From NCBI GenBank assembly GCA_964502465.1, contig CAZCWX010000732.1, positions 1 through 7,497 on the forward strand: a DNA stretch of 7,497 bases, written 5' to 3'. Within the stretch, counting starts at the first letter, position 1. Each line of letters begins with the position of its first letter. Origin of the DNA: CAZCWX01 sp964502465 (GTDB taxonomy: Bacteria; Desulfobacterota; Binatia; Bin18). Positions 6,775 to 7,497 of the stretch are shown piece by piece. Below the pieces are notes generated by a model. That model searched no databases. It was not told the DNA's origin and worked only from the letters and a program-made list of their open reading frames with translations. A program made the translations under genes and the position numbers.

Positions 6775-6779
6775 GGAGG
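6775..6779 (+). promoter_or_regulatory. Shine-Dalgarno of the HD-GYP gene
   Basis: GGAGG lies ten bases before the ATG at 6790, slightly long but workable spacing. It supports this start over the internal Met codons, which fall inside the HD-GYP domain. A second GGAGG at 6751-6755 is too far upstream to serve this start. Confidence 0.65.
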
Positions 6780-6789
6780 CACCAGTGCT

Positions 6790-7497
6790 ATGAACACAAC
6801 TGACCCCCAACAACTGATAGCCGAGGCGCAGCACCAATTAGCTCTCGCGAACCTCCAGCTCGCCGAGTACGAGCGCCAGCTCAAACAGGTAGTGGACACT
6901 GAACGCCTCAGGACAGAGCAACTTGCGGCGGCCTACCAGCAACTGCAAGCGTACGCGAAAGATCTGAAAAAGGCGTTCGACGCCGAGCGACAGAAAAAAG
7001 AGGAACTCGAACAGACCTATTACGATACCCTGATTCGCCTCACCCAAGCGTCGCGCTACAAGGATGAGGAAACTGGCGCCCACCTGGAGCGTCTGAGTCA
7101 TTACGCAAAGACACTGGCACTGTATCTCGGGTTAGGGGCCACTGAAGCAGAGCTGATCTTCAAAGCCGCCCCGATGCATGACGTTGGGAAGATCGGTGTG
7201 CCCGAGGCTATCCTTCTCAAACGAGGACCGCTCGATCGAGACGAGTGGCACGTGATGCAGAAGCACCCCCTGATCGGCGCAAGCCTGTTGCAGGGGTCCA
7301 CTTCCCCTCTTTTGGAGCGAGCCCGAGAGATTGCCCTTACGCACCATGAACACTGGAACGGCAGCGGGTACCCGCAAGGGCTGAAGGGAGAAGAGATCCC
7401 GTTAGTCGGACGCATCGTTCTGCTCGCCGACCAGTATGACGCGCTCCGTAGTCCACGGCCGTACAAGCCGGGACTCGACCATGCCACAGTGTGTGAT
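6790..7497 (+). CDS. Coiled-coil HD-GYP domain protein, probable cyclic-di-GMP phosphodiesterase (3' partial)
   Basis: The frame is open from ATG 6790 to the window end, giving 236 residues. Residues of about 8-80 form a Gln/Glu/Lys-rich heptad region predicted to be a coiled coil. From about 81 on there is an HD-GYP domain with ETGAHLERL (H98), the HD pair H130/D131 in MHDVGKIGVP, H159, H185/H186 in THHEHWNGSGYP with the GYP triplet intact at 193-195, and D214 in LLADQYDAL. These are the metal-binding and signature residues of active family members, which hydrolyse cyclic-di-GMP, so activity is plausible. Many relatives (RpfG type) carry an N-terminal receiver before the coil. Here none is present, and a free receiver is encoded just upstream. 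There is no signal peptide or membrane segment in the visible part. The C-terminal remainder of the domain, and anything after it, is outside the window. Confidence 0.92.
   Translation, partial: MNTTDPQQLIAEAQHQLALANLQLAEYERQLKQVVDTERLRTEQLAAAYQQLQAYAKDLKKAFDAERQKKEELEQTYYDTLIRLTQASRYKDEETGAHLERLSHYAKTLALYLGLGATEAELIFKAAPMHDVGKIGVPEAILLKRGPLDRDEWHVMQKHPLIGASLLQGSTSPLLERAREIALTHHEHWNGSGYPQGLKGEEIPLVGRIVLLADQYDALRSPRPYKPGLDHATVCD

Larger units (their letters stand above)
6633..6789 (+). promoter_or_regulatory. Structured leader region before the HD-GYP gene
   Basis: This 157-base gap has no supported ORF and holds three separate inverted repeats (listed individually), more local structure than any other non-coding part of the window. 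The first part, 6633-6660, is C rich and shows no clear signal. A TATAGT at 6719-6724 resembles a -10 hexamer but has no good -35 at 17 bp, so no promoter is called. I looked for cyclic-di-GMP riboswitch signatures because of the gene downstream and did not recognise any. The region could be a terminator plus new promoter, or a regulatory mRNA leader; the sequence alone does not decide. Confidence 0.45.

Noticed and set aside
6633..6789. Cyclic-di-GMP riboswitch before the HD-GYP gene
   Set aside because: The region has inverted repeats, but I did not recognise the conserved core or tetraloop-receptor pattern of known cyclic-di-GMP riboswitch classes.

Overview
The window holds most of a Wsp-like (alternative-cellular-function) chemosensory operon followed by two genes that look like output modules. 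All genes are on the + strand. The codon use, the moderately GC-rich composition and the environmental-type signalling proteins point to a free-living Gram-negative bacterium. The phylum cannot be fixed from this sequence. The protein styles and the dispersed AATCCGC-type repeat remind me of Nitrospirota, Methylomirabilota, Tectomicrobia or deltaproteobacterial groups, but that is a weak impression.

Layout: (1) 1-174, the last 57 codons of a methyl-accepting chemotaxis protein. (2) 186-2468, a CheA histidine kinase with a C-terminal receiver (WspE/FrzE type). A 78-bp repeat-like element (861-938) sits in frame in its dimerisation hairpin. (3) 2482-3540, CheB methylesterase. (4) 3537-6119, overlapping cheB by 4 bp, a soluble hybrid kinase with the order receiver, coiled coil, PAS, HisKA, HATPase, receiver, receiver. 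(5) 6120-6269, a non-coding gap ending in a strong Shine-Dalgarno. (6) 6270-6632, a stand-alone receiver of 120 residues. (7) 6633-6789, a leader rich in inverted repeats. (8) 6790-7497, the first 236 codons of a coiled-coil HD-GYP protein, a likely cyclic-di-GMP phosphodiesterase, cut by the window end.

How the parts may work together: the receptor controls CheA autophosphorylation. CheA phosphate can go to its own receiver, to CheB (receptor adaptation) and probably to the N-terminal receiver of the hybrid kinase, whose two C-terminal receivers extend the relay. The classical Wsp system ends in a diguanylate cyclase. Here the visible outputs are a kinase with three receivers and, further down, a receiver next to an HD-GYP enzyme. 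The wiring is inferred from gene order and domain content. CheW and CheR genes are not in the window and would be expected upstream.

Most worth a second look: the in-frame palindromic repeat in cheA; the leader before the HD-GYP gene, where one CCTCC tract can pair with either of two flanking GGAGG tracts, one of them the ribosome binding site; and a cysteine at the usual receiver lysine position in CheB.
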